This document shows, one piece after another, positions 54,927 through 64,000 of a stretch of 64,000 nucleotides of DNA. The position numbers and the translations under genes were made by a program. Source of the stretch: Evernia prunastri (lineage: Eukaryota; Ascomycota; Lecanoromycetes; Lecanorales; Parmeliaceae); assembly GCA_003184365.1 (NCBI GenBank), contig NKYR01000101.1, forward strand, positions 481-64,480, read 5' to 3'. A model generated the notes under the pieces. That model had not been told where the DNA came from. It ran no database searches and saw only the letters and a program-made list of their open reading frames with translations. Numbering within the stretch: position 1 is the first letter of the stretch; each line of letters starts with the position of its first letter.

Positions 54927-56041
54927 TCAAAAGACATCTTCCAGAAAATCCGTCCCAGCGCCACCAACCCCATTTGCCAAGTGTTGCTTCTCATCGTCCC
55001 GCGTCTTCCTATAGATCACAAAATGTCCGACCGCAAACACAATCTTAACCACGACCTCCGCGATCGAAATTTCCCAAGATCTTGACTACAGACCCGTTAA
55101 CAAGCATTCCTCTTTTCGTCCCCATTCTTCGCTCATCGCAAGGGCCTTACCTGAACGCCACACAGGCTCGAAAAATCCACCACCCCGTCGAACTCGCCCT
55201 GGAGCGCGCCCGCCGCCGCCGAACACGACCACCCCCACAGGTCATCGTTCACCCCATGCGTGCTCTTCTCGTACCGGTACAGCGCCGAAACGACCAGCCA
55301 CGCCCCGATGTGCACCGCGTACTTCACCACCGTCAGCTTCCAGCTCCGCCGCGCGCGGTCAAACGCGCGGCAGTACGCCAGCAGCCCGACGAACGAGAGC
55401 AGCAGCGTGGACCCCGCGCCGGCGAGCAGCATGAACGTCGGCCACAGCTTCGGCTCCTTGGGCCACGCGGTCCGGCCGCCGCGCTCTGAGCTTTTGGTGC
55501 GCTGGTATGTGGCGAGCGTGAAGACCATGGTGGCGAACATGAAGGTCGAGAAGAGGAGGGTGAGGGCTTTGGAGGCGATTTTTGTGATCCGGAGGTACCG
55601 TTTTAGGGTCTGGTGTTTGCGCTGGCGGAGGCGGGGGTTGGGCGTTGGGGTTTTGAGCGGTGGGGGGAACGGCGCGTGGGAGGTGTGCATGAGTGGTTTT
55701 GAGGGGGGTTCGATCGGGTGCGGGGGTCGGGCGTTCCAGCCGTGAAGAGATGACTGCGGAGGAAGCACACTGTAAGTGTCGCTCATGGGGTGCTGAGGAG
55801 GACTGTCGTAGCTGTTGCCGTTCGAATGCGCGGTGTATAGATCCGGTCGCGAAGGCTCGGTGGGCGGCATGTGGTGCTCGTTGCTGTTGTAGCTGTTACC
55901 GTCCGAGTGCACGGTGTGGAGGTCCGGTCGGGAAGGTTCGATGGGGTGCGTGCTGTAGCCGTGGCCGGAGTACAGGTCTGATCCTACGGTTGGGTCCGAG
56001 TTGGGGAAGGAGTCGAGCTGGTAGTATGATGCGGCGGCCAT
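54927..56041 (-). CDS. Four-helix integral membrane protein (MARVEL-like topology)
   Basis: 349 aa from exons 56041-55151 and 55085-54927. Splicing replaces an abrupt stop with a fourth hydrophobic helix (ISIAEVVVKIVFAVGHFVIY) and a charged tail. The N-terminal 165 residues are hydrophilic and cytosolic-looking, with a twofold repeat of EPSRPDLHTVHSDGNSY/EPSRPDLYTAHSNGNSY. Helices follow: ALTLLFSTFMFATMVFTLATY, FMLLAGAGSTLLLSFVGLLAY, VVKYAVHIGAWLVVSALYRY, and the exon-2 helix. The loop between helices 3 and 4 contains two Cys. Four helices with N and C termini on the same side match MARVEL-type proteins; function unknown. ATG 56041 is chosen over an upstream in-frame ATG because the added residues are unstructured. 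Confidence 0.78.
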
Positions 56042-56898
56042 TTTCGTAGGTTGCTCCTGGAGACAGAGTTTGGATGTCTTTTCTTGAAGTACGCAATAGT
56101 GTTCCACGAACTGGGTTTTGTTGAAATGGTTACCTCGCATGAGGCTGCAGTGTGGCGCGTGAGATTGATATAAGCTGACTTCGTACTATCGCTATTAGTA
56201 GAATCGCTGTAGGATCAAAGTATGGCGCAAATAGCAACTTCATAGACAGTCATTGCATGTATTCAGAAAGAAAATGGAATAGAACAAGACGTAAAATGTC
56301 TTTTGATCTGAGAATAAATACAAACGCCATCCACAGCCAAACTCACGTACTATATGGTACAAGCACAACGGCAGCACAAAACTTCCTTCCAAATAGCCCC
56401 CATCGTCTGTAGGTAGGTAGGTAGCTCAATCGATCCATCTTTAGCAGCCGCTCAGTCAGCTTGTTGGTATTCGTCTTATATGATATAAGATTTCAAGCTC
56501 CGTGCTGGCACTTGCTTCTAGCGCTGACCTCAGGGCCCCCGGAAGCGACTCTCAAGCGAAGTCTGACAAAGCAGGAAACCTCTCAATGCTGATGAACTTT
56601 CTTAGATCAGAGTAAGGCTAGAGTAGTCGCGAAGCAGTAAGAGCATGTTTAGAGCGTGGCAGAGCTCAGCCGCTTGGTGTCTGGACCCTCTGGATGCGTA
56701 CAGCTTCTAGGCCATGTCCCGCAAGTCAGTCGTACCGTCTCCGGTCTGGCCTGCGAGTCTGAAAACAGCAAACTTAGTCATGGAAGATGGTGTCCGAAGA
56801 AATCCAACGAGGTCTATAGCTTGATGTATAAACGAAAAGAAGTAGGAGTCGCTTGTAGACAATACAGTGCTAGGCTGTAGCGCGGTAAATTTCGCTTT
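56042..56898. other. Intergenic region left of the MITE-like element
   Basis: No supported gene; includes a GTAG(GTAG)n-type short repeat near 56,410. Confidence 0.5.
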
Positions 56899-56900
56899 TA

Positions 56901-57341
56901 GCGTATTCAAAATCCATTTCGCGCTCTTGGCATTTGATCTCGACCCCACCCCCATAGATTTAAATCATCAACTTTACAATTTTAATTCGGGTGAAAATCT
57001 TTTCATTGTATGAAATGGGTGTCTTCTCGTCATGATTTTGAAGACGTTAAGTTTATAAAATTCTATAAGGAATTGACTGATTTATGAAGTCTTATAAAAA
57101 TTCAAGATGTCAGCGACATCGCCCGACAATTTTCTTTCTATTAATAATATCAAATTTCTAATGAAAATGATAGTTGAAAATTTAATATTTTATATGTATA
57201 CTTTTAAGTAAACGATCTTGCGGTTCTAAAGCTATAATGATTGTTGAAATCTGATGTATAGTTGTGAAGTTAATGATTTGTATGTATGAGGGTGGTGTCG
57301 AGACCAAAATGCCAAGAGCGCGAAATGGATTTTGAATACGC
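56901..57341. mobile_element. MITE-like element with long terminal inverted repeats
   Basis: 441 bp bounded by TA on both sides (56899-56900 and 57342-57343), as expected for Tc1/mariner-type target duplication. The arms begin GCGTATTCAAAATCCATTTC and are identical for the first 35 nt; with one indel and scattered substitutions they pair for about 80 nt. The interior is very AT-rich with no reading frame, so it is non-autonomous. Substitutions between the arms are frequently C/T or G/A, compatible with ageing or RIP. Confidence 0.85.
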
Positions 57342-57342
57342 T

Positions 57343-58211
57343 AATTAGAGTACCCTTCATCGCTCGTCTCTTCCTTGACTTTGATCCTTTGAAACTACAC
57401 GCTATGACTTGTACTTCCATTTCTCCTCCTACATCTTCCTACCCTCTAGATCATGCTTCTCAAATCTGCTACCAGCTATGATCAGGTCATCCCATCCTGA
57501 AGAAGTCTTCGTAGGGACTGAGCGAGTGTTGGCAGTTGCGTTGGACGCGTTGGCAGCCGATGGCGAGTCGTAACAAACCGCAGCAACGATGTTCTAGCCG
57601 TATCTGGGTCTCGGTAGTAGCTACATGCGGATCTAGCTACATGCGGATCAAATGTTTTCGGAGCAATGTCTAAAATCCGCAAGAGCTCGGAAGCTAGGCT
57701 CCATTTTGGCAGTATATAAGGGCAATTGAAAAGAAGAGGGCTGTACGGCCAACATTACAAGCACATATCGACCGCTTTCCGGAAAAAATGCGGTCTTTCT
57801 CACAGGATAATCACAAGGTTTTGTACCAGCTTCTCATGGATTTGTGTGGCCACAATATTCGCATCTTTACTCAGCGTACTCATAGTGTTAGGGAGTGCAT
57901 GAATCCATGTCATATGTCGAGAGGTCAAGGATGTGGCCTCTCATAAGAATCAGCTTACATTAGCTTTCTGACCCGCGGAAGATACACCTGCGCAACAATC
58001 ATCTACACGGTGGGAAGCTGCAAGCTAAATCATCTTCAAGTAGCACGTTTGAGAGTGCATCTTTTTGCAAACCGATTGGTACCACATCTCTGAACTAGCT
58101 ATCAAACTAACATGAAAGAAATTCCCGACACTCATACACCACGATGCCCGGTGTTATTCTCTGCTTGTGGAACATCATCATCTCTCTCTCTCTGATAGAC
58201 ACCCTGTCTAC
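57343..58211. other. Intergenic region right of the MITE-like element
   Basis: No supported gene. Contains a 16-nt exact tandem duplication (tagctacatgcggatc) near 57,617-57,648 and a short CTCTCT stretch near 58,185. Confidence 0.5.
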
Positions 58212-58735
58212 TTAGGCTGCAGCCTTGACGAAGTCGAGGGATTCCGACATTGAGGCCATGTCCTCCGGCTCAGCTTTGGCTTCAGCTTCACGAGGCTTCA
58301 CGTAGTCGAGCGACTCGGACATCATTTCTATAATCTCCGGTTCGGGCTTGGCTTTGGCTTCAGCTTCGCGAGGTTTCACGTAGTCGAGCGACTCGGACAT
58401 CATCGTAAGGCTTCCTGGTTCCAACTCGGCCTTAGCATGCGCTCCACGAGGCTTCACGTATTCGAGCGACTCGGACATCATTTCTATATTCTCCGGTTCG
58501 GGCTTGGCTTTTGGTTTGGCTTCAGCTTCGCGAGGCTTCTTGTGGTTCAGCGACCTAGACATGGCTGCCGTTCCCGGTTCTGGTGCAGCATCACGGAGTA
58601 CAACATCGTGCTGCTTGAAAGCTGGTCAGCAACGGCTTCGTAGAGCTCCACACTATTACTCACCTTGATAGCCACAGGCAGTCCGCTAGAGAGCGCAGAG
58701 AGGGAGAGGACAACGGTCGTCAGGCGAAGAAGCAT
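58212..58735 (-). CDS. Secreted repeat-peptide precursor, candidate RiPP/Kex2-processed protein
   Basis: 157 aa from exons 58735-58664 and 58613-58212; 50-nt intron with GTGAGT donor and GCTGACC branch. Exon 1 is almost exactly a signal peptide (MLLRLTTVVLSLSALSSG). The rest is five copies of an 11-residue unit at residues 42-52, 70-80, 96-106, 122-132 and 146-157: a diverged first copy (MSRSLNHKKPR), MSESLEYVKPR, two MSESLDYVKPR, and a terminal MSESLDFVKAAA. Spacers of 13-17 residues start EAEAK or GAHAK and consist largely of X-Ala/X-Pro dipeptides, the substrate pattern of Ste13-type dipeptidyl peptidases; Lys-Pro-Arg precedes each spacer where Kex2-type cleavage is expected. This is the layout of fungal pheromone, KEP and dikaritin precursors. 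Tyr in the core would suit UstYa-type cyclisation; the UstYa-like gene lies 1.7 kb away, divergent. The actual product is unknown. Confidence 0.75.
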
Positions 58736-60449
58736 CGTGACAGGTAGGATGAAGACCCGCAAGATGTGCGTCGTAGGCTACGGGAGATCTATGTCAGTGA
58801 GGAATGTGAGATGGTGTGAAATGGTCGAAGAAGAGGATTAAGCTCAAGGGATGTCTAACATATATTCGATGCTTCTATGTGGTTTACATGATCACCCCCC
58901 TGCCGGAAGCTTGGATGCACCAGACGCAGATCCCGATAAGAGTGGCATCAGAAGGATTTACAGCCTGGCACGGTGTTGCATGATACGAGGTTGATCTGTC
59001 AACAGATCTTCGGCTAAGAAGGAGGATCATCCTATCAGCGCCGTTGATTTCATCCACCATGTTCATGTCTCTCGCAAAGATTCTTGGTGAACTTATCTGG
59101 AAAGAGGTCAGCTATGGTCGAAGCCCATTGGACTGTTTCACTTGCATCATAAGTCAATCTGGCATGGGGGCACGCCTAGTTGCAGAAGATAAGCGAAGGC
59201 TAGAGATATCGATAAAGCTTCCTACAGAAGGCGTCCCTAATATGGTCTGCGTGCATATCAAGCGCGTACGATAAACAAGCATCCTGGACGCGAAGGCTCG
59301 AGCCGATCGGAGCCTGCCCGAACCGTCATGAAGCCGCTATACCTGTCAATGAAAACCAAACCTTTGTGGTATGATATAGCCTGATGACGTTGACACATAT
59401 CTCTATACTTGGAAGGGCATACGCCCGAGATGTGAAGGTGAAGAGGAACATCCCTTTTGACTACCATACTCACGCACTGTGCGGAACTATCAGGATTGAA
59501 AAAGCCGACTATTGGCCAAAGACACTATTGCATTAGCGCCCAGCTACCTGTCAGCGGACAATGACGTTGATGGTGGGGGTTGATTGAGGTAACGTACAGT
59601 GATAACCCTCTCCAAAAATTATGCCACGCATATGTACAAGCTTAGTGCGTTGCATGAATGAGAAGCATTCGCTTTGGAGTTGCAGATCTACACAACCAAT
59701 CTGTGTAGTTTGTGTTAATCGCGCGAGCTGTGAAGGCATGTACGAATCAACCCCGCATCTGCGCGACGACATACGTGGCCCAATCAAACATGGGCATCAA
59801 CCACACCCCTTCAAGAGATGGCGGACCTCTTTCTTCCGAGCCAACTGCCAGCCTTGAGCTTGAATAGGTGCGGTAACCATGTTGCTCTTCTTACATCGTG
59901 CGATGTAGGTATTAAGTGGCTCGGAGAAAGGACCGTGCTCAAAGTTTTGAACCACCCCACAAAACTTCTTCGAACTAATGCAATGACTTGCCCTGCTTTA
60001 TACTCATAGCAGCTCATTGATGATATCGAATGAAGCACCGGCAGGGATCTCTTTCAGAATTTAGAAGCTACTCGAGCTAAGCATGTCAAACTAAGACGCA
60101 GCATACACCAACTGTCTACTCCGCCGATCTACATTCTCAATTGACGTCAATAGAGAGATAGGCATGCGCTGAGCATTGTCTTTTATAGCAGATCACTGCC
60201 TGAGCTCTTATCTACACTACGACGTTCGTCTAATTTGCCTGAATACAGCAGCTTGCAAGCAGCGTTCTAATCCCATCGCTGTGTCCCCTCATGCACTCAA
60301 TCGCGGAAACTTTAAAATGTGTCTTTGGTCGCTCTACATTGCTTCCAAACTTTTGCTCTCATCCAGCAAATAATCACAGCTTACAGCACTTTGCGTCTCG
60401 AGTTCATGCTGCCTTTTCCTAATCCTTCTCTGCTCACACACGGCTGAGG
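58736..60449. other. Divergent region between precursor and UstYa-like genes
   Basis: 1.7 kb with no supported gene. It includes both upstream regions; a TATATG sequence on the minus strand near 58,858 lies about 125 nt before the precursor ATG. Short frames here lack signal peptides, HxxHC motifs or core repeats, so I found no second cluster gene. Confidence 0.5.
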
Positions 60450-61489
60450 ATGGAGAAATATTTGCCTCTCGTCAATGAAGACGAAGAGGACTTCGAGAGG
60501 GGCCAGCTAGCCTGGAACCGAAAGGGTCGACACTGCTATCAGATACGACTTTCAACGGTCATATTCACCCTGATGCTCGTCACTTCGTTAAGCTGCAACA
60601 TGTTCTTCCTACTACCGACACAAGCTTCGGCCAAACTTGGAATATCCAGCGTCTCACCGCAAGGCACGCACTGGGGTAGATGTCCGCGCCTCTCTGCTCC
60701 CGTCGCAATGCACTAACAAGCTACTAGCCGGCTTGATCCGCAACGTATCCGTGCCCATTTACTCCAGCACCGAGTACGGCCCGGCCGTGGGCACCCAGGA
60801 AGAGCGAGATGCGCTGTGGGGCGCTCTGGACATAAGTTCCGGCACCATCGCGCTGTCCGACGAATTCGCTGCGCAGAACGGCCTGCCCCGTTCCCAACGG
60901 TTCCCGTGGGACCAGTCCAAAGGCATCTACATCCTCGGTGCATTCCACCAGATGCACTGCCTCGTACGTCCCCCACATTCCCCCTTCCCCTTCCCAACCC
61001 ACACCGCCAAGCAAAGGAATACACCCTTCTAATCTCCCCGACCCGCAGATCAAGATCCAGAAATTCACCTCCGCCGCGCACCGGGGCGTCCCACCCGACG
61101 ACGACCACCTCTACCACCACGTCGAGCACTGCCTCGACAGCCTCCTGCAGGACGTCTACTGCCACGCCGACGATACGCCCTGGTTCGAACTCCCGCCCAA
61201 ACCGTTCCGCGCCGGCTACGACCCCTTCCAGCGCCGGCAGTGCCGGGACTGGGACCGCATGGTCGAGTGGGCGGCGGGCCACAATGCCTGCTATCGGGAC
61301 CGGAACGTCACGGATGCGCGGGGGAGGGAGGTCGGGAGCCAGTTCGAACATTATACGTTTTGCCCCGCGGGGTCGGAGTATGAGCCTGAGGTGGAGAGGT
61401 ACTATCGGGTGCATGAGATGCAGAGGACTGGGTTTGTGTTTCGTGGGGAGGGAGGGGAGGAGGAGGGGGAGGGGGAGGGAGAAGGTTAA
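60450..61489 (+). CDS. UstYa-like (DUF3328) oxidase
   Basis: 300 aa from exons 60450-60675, 60728-60963 and 61049-61489; introns 52 and 85 nt. The short cytosolic N-terminus (MEKYLPLVNEDEEDFERG) and one transmembrane helix at residues 33-55 (VIFTLMLVTSLSCNMFFLL) give type II topology. The conserved family region contains VSVPIYSSTEYG, KGIYILGAFHQMHCL (first HxxHC, H149-C153) and HLYHHVEHCLDSLLQD (second HxxHC, H178-C182), followed by CHADDTPWF. Both metal-binding/active motifs of UstYa proteins are intact. The family catalyses oxidative macrocyclisation of ribosomal peptides in ustiloxin, phomopsin and asperipin pathways, with others in assorted secondary-metabolite clusters. The C-terminus is a Glu/Gly run from a GGGGA-type repeat. 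Neighbour: repeat-peptide precursor on the opposite strand. Confidence 0.9.
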
Positions 61490-62439
61490 TCTGGTGTTTT
61501 CAGTGTCAAGAGTGAGCTTGGGGAGTGGCTCGAGAGGGACATATGCTCCCAATGGTCCACACGGTCGGTGCAGAGGGTGTAGACCGTCCAAGCTGAAGCT
61601 ATATAAAAGGTCCACAGTCCGTCCGGCCCCGCTGGACCGTCCAAGTCAATTTCGGACGGTCGGGTCTCCCAAGCTAATACAGATTTAGTTTGAATTTCCA
61701 TCAAGGAAATCACCGTTAATCCGAAAAAAATCTGCATCTGAACCCAAATAAATAAGTAGTGACCACTGGAAAAAGAAAAAAAACTTCCATCAGACTAATA
61801 ACCCAGAGCCGTGCGGACACGTCCGGTTTTCCAAATCAGACGATTTGATGAAATCATGAAACCGTCTGACTGGACGGACGGCCTGGATTGCTAGGCCTGA
61901 AATTTTGGGAGGCGGATTCTTGGGAGCATTGACGTTACAGCTCTTTTGGCTCGTTGTTTGCTACGCACATAAATTCGAGGGCTGTTGTAGGCTCGGCCGA
62001 GGAGAAATACGAAGGGGTTTGAGAACTAGCCCTGCTTGTGCTGACTGGTTTGCGAGGAGATGGGCATAGATAGGATACAGCATGAGTGGTCTGCGCGGGC
62101 TGAATAATACCTTGGTCAGAGATCTACGGGCGGCGGACTTATTCAGCGTTCAGCGTCAAGGACATGAGCAAGAGGGCGGACAGCGCTCTTTTGCTCGCGT
62201 CCTTCGCCTTTCCCATCGAAACACGGGCTAGATAGACATGGTTGATTAGGAAGAGATGGGGAGGTAAGGCAGATGGTGACGCGAAGACGAAGGTAAAGAT
62301 AACCGAACCGGACATAGTTAGGTGAAGAGAGCGCGATGTCAATATCCTACAAACACATCGCGCCCCCTGCGCTTTTCTGGCAGTAAACGCCTTCGAGGTA
62401 AACCGACTTTTTGCAACCTTCAATCTTCCCTTCTGTGTA
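61490..62439. other. Intergenic region with clustered short inverted motifs
   Basis: Contains several copies of the ggaccgtcc/ggacggtc motif in both orientations between about 61,560 and 61,890, a TATATAAAAG sequence at about 61,600, and an imperfect palindrome around cagacgatttgatgaaatcatg. Possibly the remains of a small transposon end. No gene seen. Confidence 0.45.
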
Positions 62440-64000
62440 CTACCTCCCAGTCCCGTTCCCGTTCCCGTTCCCATTACTATTCCCATCCCCTCGCATCTGC
62501 ATCTGCATCTGCCCCCCTCCTCCTCCCCGTCCCGCCTGAAGACCCGGCGGTATCTGCGCTCCTGGCAGCGGCGAGGGATACTGCCTCGGGCCTGTATTCG
62601 ACCCTTGAGGTATCCTGTTCTGTGGCGGTCGTTGTTGGTTTGTCCCCATGTTTTGGTGCTGCTGCTGTGGCATCAGGTTGGGCGCGGAACCAGATGGCAT
62701 GCCGGGGTTCTGAGGCACGTATTGCTCCGCTGGGACGGATAGATTCGGTTGCTGGTTGGGCATTTGGCCCGGACGCAGGGTTTCCGGCTGTTGCGTATTC
62801 GGCACCGGAGCGTTGGGATGGTTGTGCGTGGTTGGTGGTGCGTTGAAGTGGGTGGGCTGGGTATTTGGTTCGCTTTGGATGGAGAGTGGTGGGGTTTGGA
62901 CCGTGGGGGTAATTGGTGGTGGTTGTGGGCGTTGCGATAGTTGCTGAGGTGGTGTGTTTGGGTCGTTAGGGGGTCCGCTTCGGGGATATGCTCCGGGGGG
63001 CATTTGCTGTGGGGTTTGACTGTTTGCAATGGTATGGGTTGTTGGTACTGGATAGCCCATTGAGAGGCTCTGCAGCTGGGGCATCGGCTGTTGAGGAGGC
63101 ATCTGTTGGGAGACTTGTGGCGGTAGCTGCTCCCCTGGTATCGACGAAGCATGATGTCTATTCTCCCCATTCGGCTCCTGGAATCCCAAACGCGCCTGCC
63201 TCGATTGTGAATCCCAGTCTTCAGAGCCTCTGTGCATCGATGAGATTCCGTACTTGGAAGGGTTCGCGGCTTCCGCGAGGATCTGGCCGTCCTGGATATC
63301 AAGCACGGTGTCCGCCCACATCTCGTATTCCGCCTGCCATTTCGAAAACACGGCCTGATTGGTTGCTTCTGAGTAACCGTCAAATTCCCATGAGTGCTCG
63401 TATCGTAGAGCCCATAATCTGCGCGAGCTGGATTCGACTTCGTAGGCTGCGGATGCCATTTCTTGGAGGATATGTTCTGTGTTGTTGTTAGTCGGTGCTT
63501 CAAAACTTTTGTGGTGGAATGAGGCAGTCCTACGAGATTTCGCTGCGAAGAATGCCTGTTTGGTGACTTCGAGTTCGAGCATCATGCGATGATATAGTCT
63601 AGGCGCTGATTGGGGTGAGTTCCTACGTCTCGTGCCTGGCTGTGGTGGGCCTTGTCCTACTACTGTGGACTGGCTATTACTCTGAATCGATGAATACGGA
63701 CTCTGAGGACGCTGCTGGGACATGGGATCTTGCACCACTACTAAGTTGGACCCTGGCTGCGAGCCCGGATTCTGGCTCTGTGCAGCAGCGTACCCATTCA
63801 TTCCTTGACTTGCCTGACCAATGTTAGAAGCGATATATGGAATATTCATCGGCAACTGTGAGCTTTGCACCGGCTGTGCGTAGCCGGGCCGTGGAGACGA
63901 GGACGCTGAGTTCGATTGGCTGGGTCGATTCGGCAAAGGCGGGCGCATGAGATTGTCTTGGGATTGGATCTGGGGATTTTGATCGAGGTTCTGATGTTGT
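62440..64000 (-). CDS. Gln/Pro-rich protein, 5' end outside window
   Basis: The frame is open from the window edge to a stop at 62440, so the start is missing. Low-complexity Gln/Pro/Asn/Ser flanks surround one folded-looking segment of about 110 residues (RLYHRMMLELEVTKQAFFAAKS, EMASAAYEVESSSRRLWALRYEHSWEFDGYSE, FSKWQAEYEMWADTVLDIQDG). A 57-nt in-frame intron is likely at 63533-63477: donor GTAGGA, branch gactaac, acceptor acacag; removing it joins AAKS directly to the helix starting QHILQEM. The C-terminus ends in a Gly/Asn repeat (GNSNGNGNGNGTGR) encoded by a hexanucleotide repeat. The composition suggests a transcription co-regulator or RNA-binding protein, but no family is recognised. 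Confidence 0.65.
   Translation of the reverse strand, partial: QHQNLDQNPQIQSQDNLMRPPLPNRPSQSNSASSSPRPGYAQPVQSSQLPMNIPYIASNIGQASQGMNGYAAAQSQNPGSQPGSNLVVVQDPMSQQRPQSPYSSIQSNSQSTVVGQGPPQPGTRRRNSPQSAPRLYHRMMLELEVTKQAFFAAKSRRTASFHHKSFEAPTNNNTEHILQEMASAAYEVESSSRRLWALRYEHSWEFDGYSEATNQAVFSKWQAEYEMWADTVLDIQDGQILAEAANPSKYGISSMHRGSEDWDSQSRQARLGFQEPNGENRHHASSIPGEQLPPQVSQQMPPQQPMPQLQSLSMGYPVPTTHTIANSQTPQQMPPGAYPRSGPPNDPNTPPQQLSQRPQPPPITPTVQTPPLSIQSEPNTQPTHFNAPPTTHNHPNAPVPNTQQPETLRPGQMPNQQPNLSVPAEQYVPQNPGMPSGSAPNLMPQQQHQNMGTNQQRPPQNRIPQGSNTGPRQYPSPLPGAQIPPGLQAGRGGGGGQMQMQMRGDGNSNGNGNGNGTGR

Noticed and set aside
58884..60400. Search for a second UstYa, a tyrosinase or other cluster enzyme
   Set aside because: No HxxHC, copper-binding or other enzyme motif in any frame of this interval.

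Overview
The window is nuclear DNA of a filamentous ascomycete (Pezizomycotina, probably a dothideomycete-type genome; that rank is inference). The evidence is short spliceosomal introns, mostly 49-80 nt, with CTAAC/CTGAC branch sites; fungal families (UstYa/DUF3328, NACHT-ankyrin NLR, Dgk1, Arp10); Fot1/pogo transposon sequence; and no operons. Two single N characters (1402 and 29556) mark assembly joins, and both coincide with a broken or duplicated reading frame.

Layout. 0-1.6 kb: pogo/Fot1-like transposase. 1.9-3.8 kb: 14-helix MFS transporter. 5.3-12.1 kb: a very large NLR-type gene on the minus strand (alpha/beta-hydrolase, NACHT, about 22 ankyrin repeats, SPRY) carrying two in-frame stops and two frameshifts. 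12.5-14.2 kb: relic of a subtilisin-family (S8) gene whose middle segment lies inverted between its ends. 15-27 kb: conserved genes (Pus3/Deg1 tRNA pseudouridine synthase, Yen1/GEN1 nuclease, GNAT acetyltransferase, protein kinase) and a large secreted Ser/Thr/Ala-rich protein. 27-31 kb: a secreted HExxH metallopeptidase whose 3' end and downstream 1.06 kb occur twice, separated by an N. 31-56 kb: mostly housekeeping genes (Arp10, Dgk1, Spb4, mitochondrial uS15, cytosolic uS2/Rps0, amidoligase, SDR) mixed with lineage-specific nuclear and membrane proteins. 56.9-57.3 kb: a 441-bp MITE-like element with about 80-nt terminal inverted repeats and flanking TA. 58.2-61.5 kb: a secreted repeat-peptide precursor next to a UstYa-like (DUF3328) oxidase gene. 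62.4-64 kb: 5'-truncated Gln/Pro-rich protein.

The most interesting point is the pair at 58.2-61.5 kb. The small gene encodes a signal peptide followed by five copies of an 11-residue peptide (consensus MSESLDYVKPR). These are separated by spacers made largely of X-Ala/X-Pro dipeptides, the arrangement of Kex2/Ste13-processed precursors. The divergent neighbour encodes a protein with both HxxHC motifs of the UstYa family, the oxidative cyclases of ustiloxin/asperipin-type (dikaritin) RiPPs. Together they look like a minimal, possibly undescribed, fungal RiPP locus. Function is inferred from architecture and proximity only.

Exon boundaries were derived by hand from splice-site consensus, reading-frame continuity and family motifs. 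In every multi-exon model the exon lengths sum to a multiple of three, except the NLR, which is exactly two bases short, one at each proposed frameshift.
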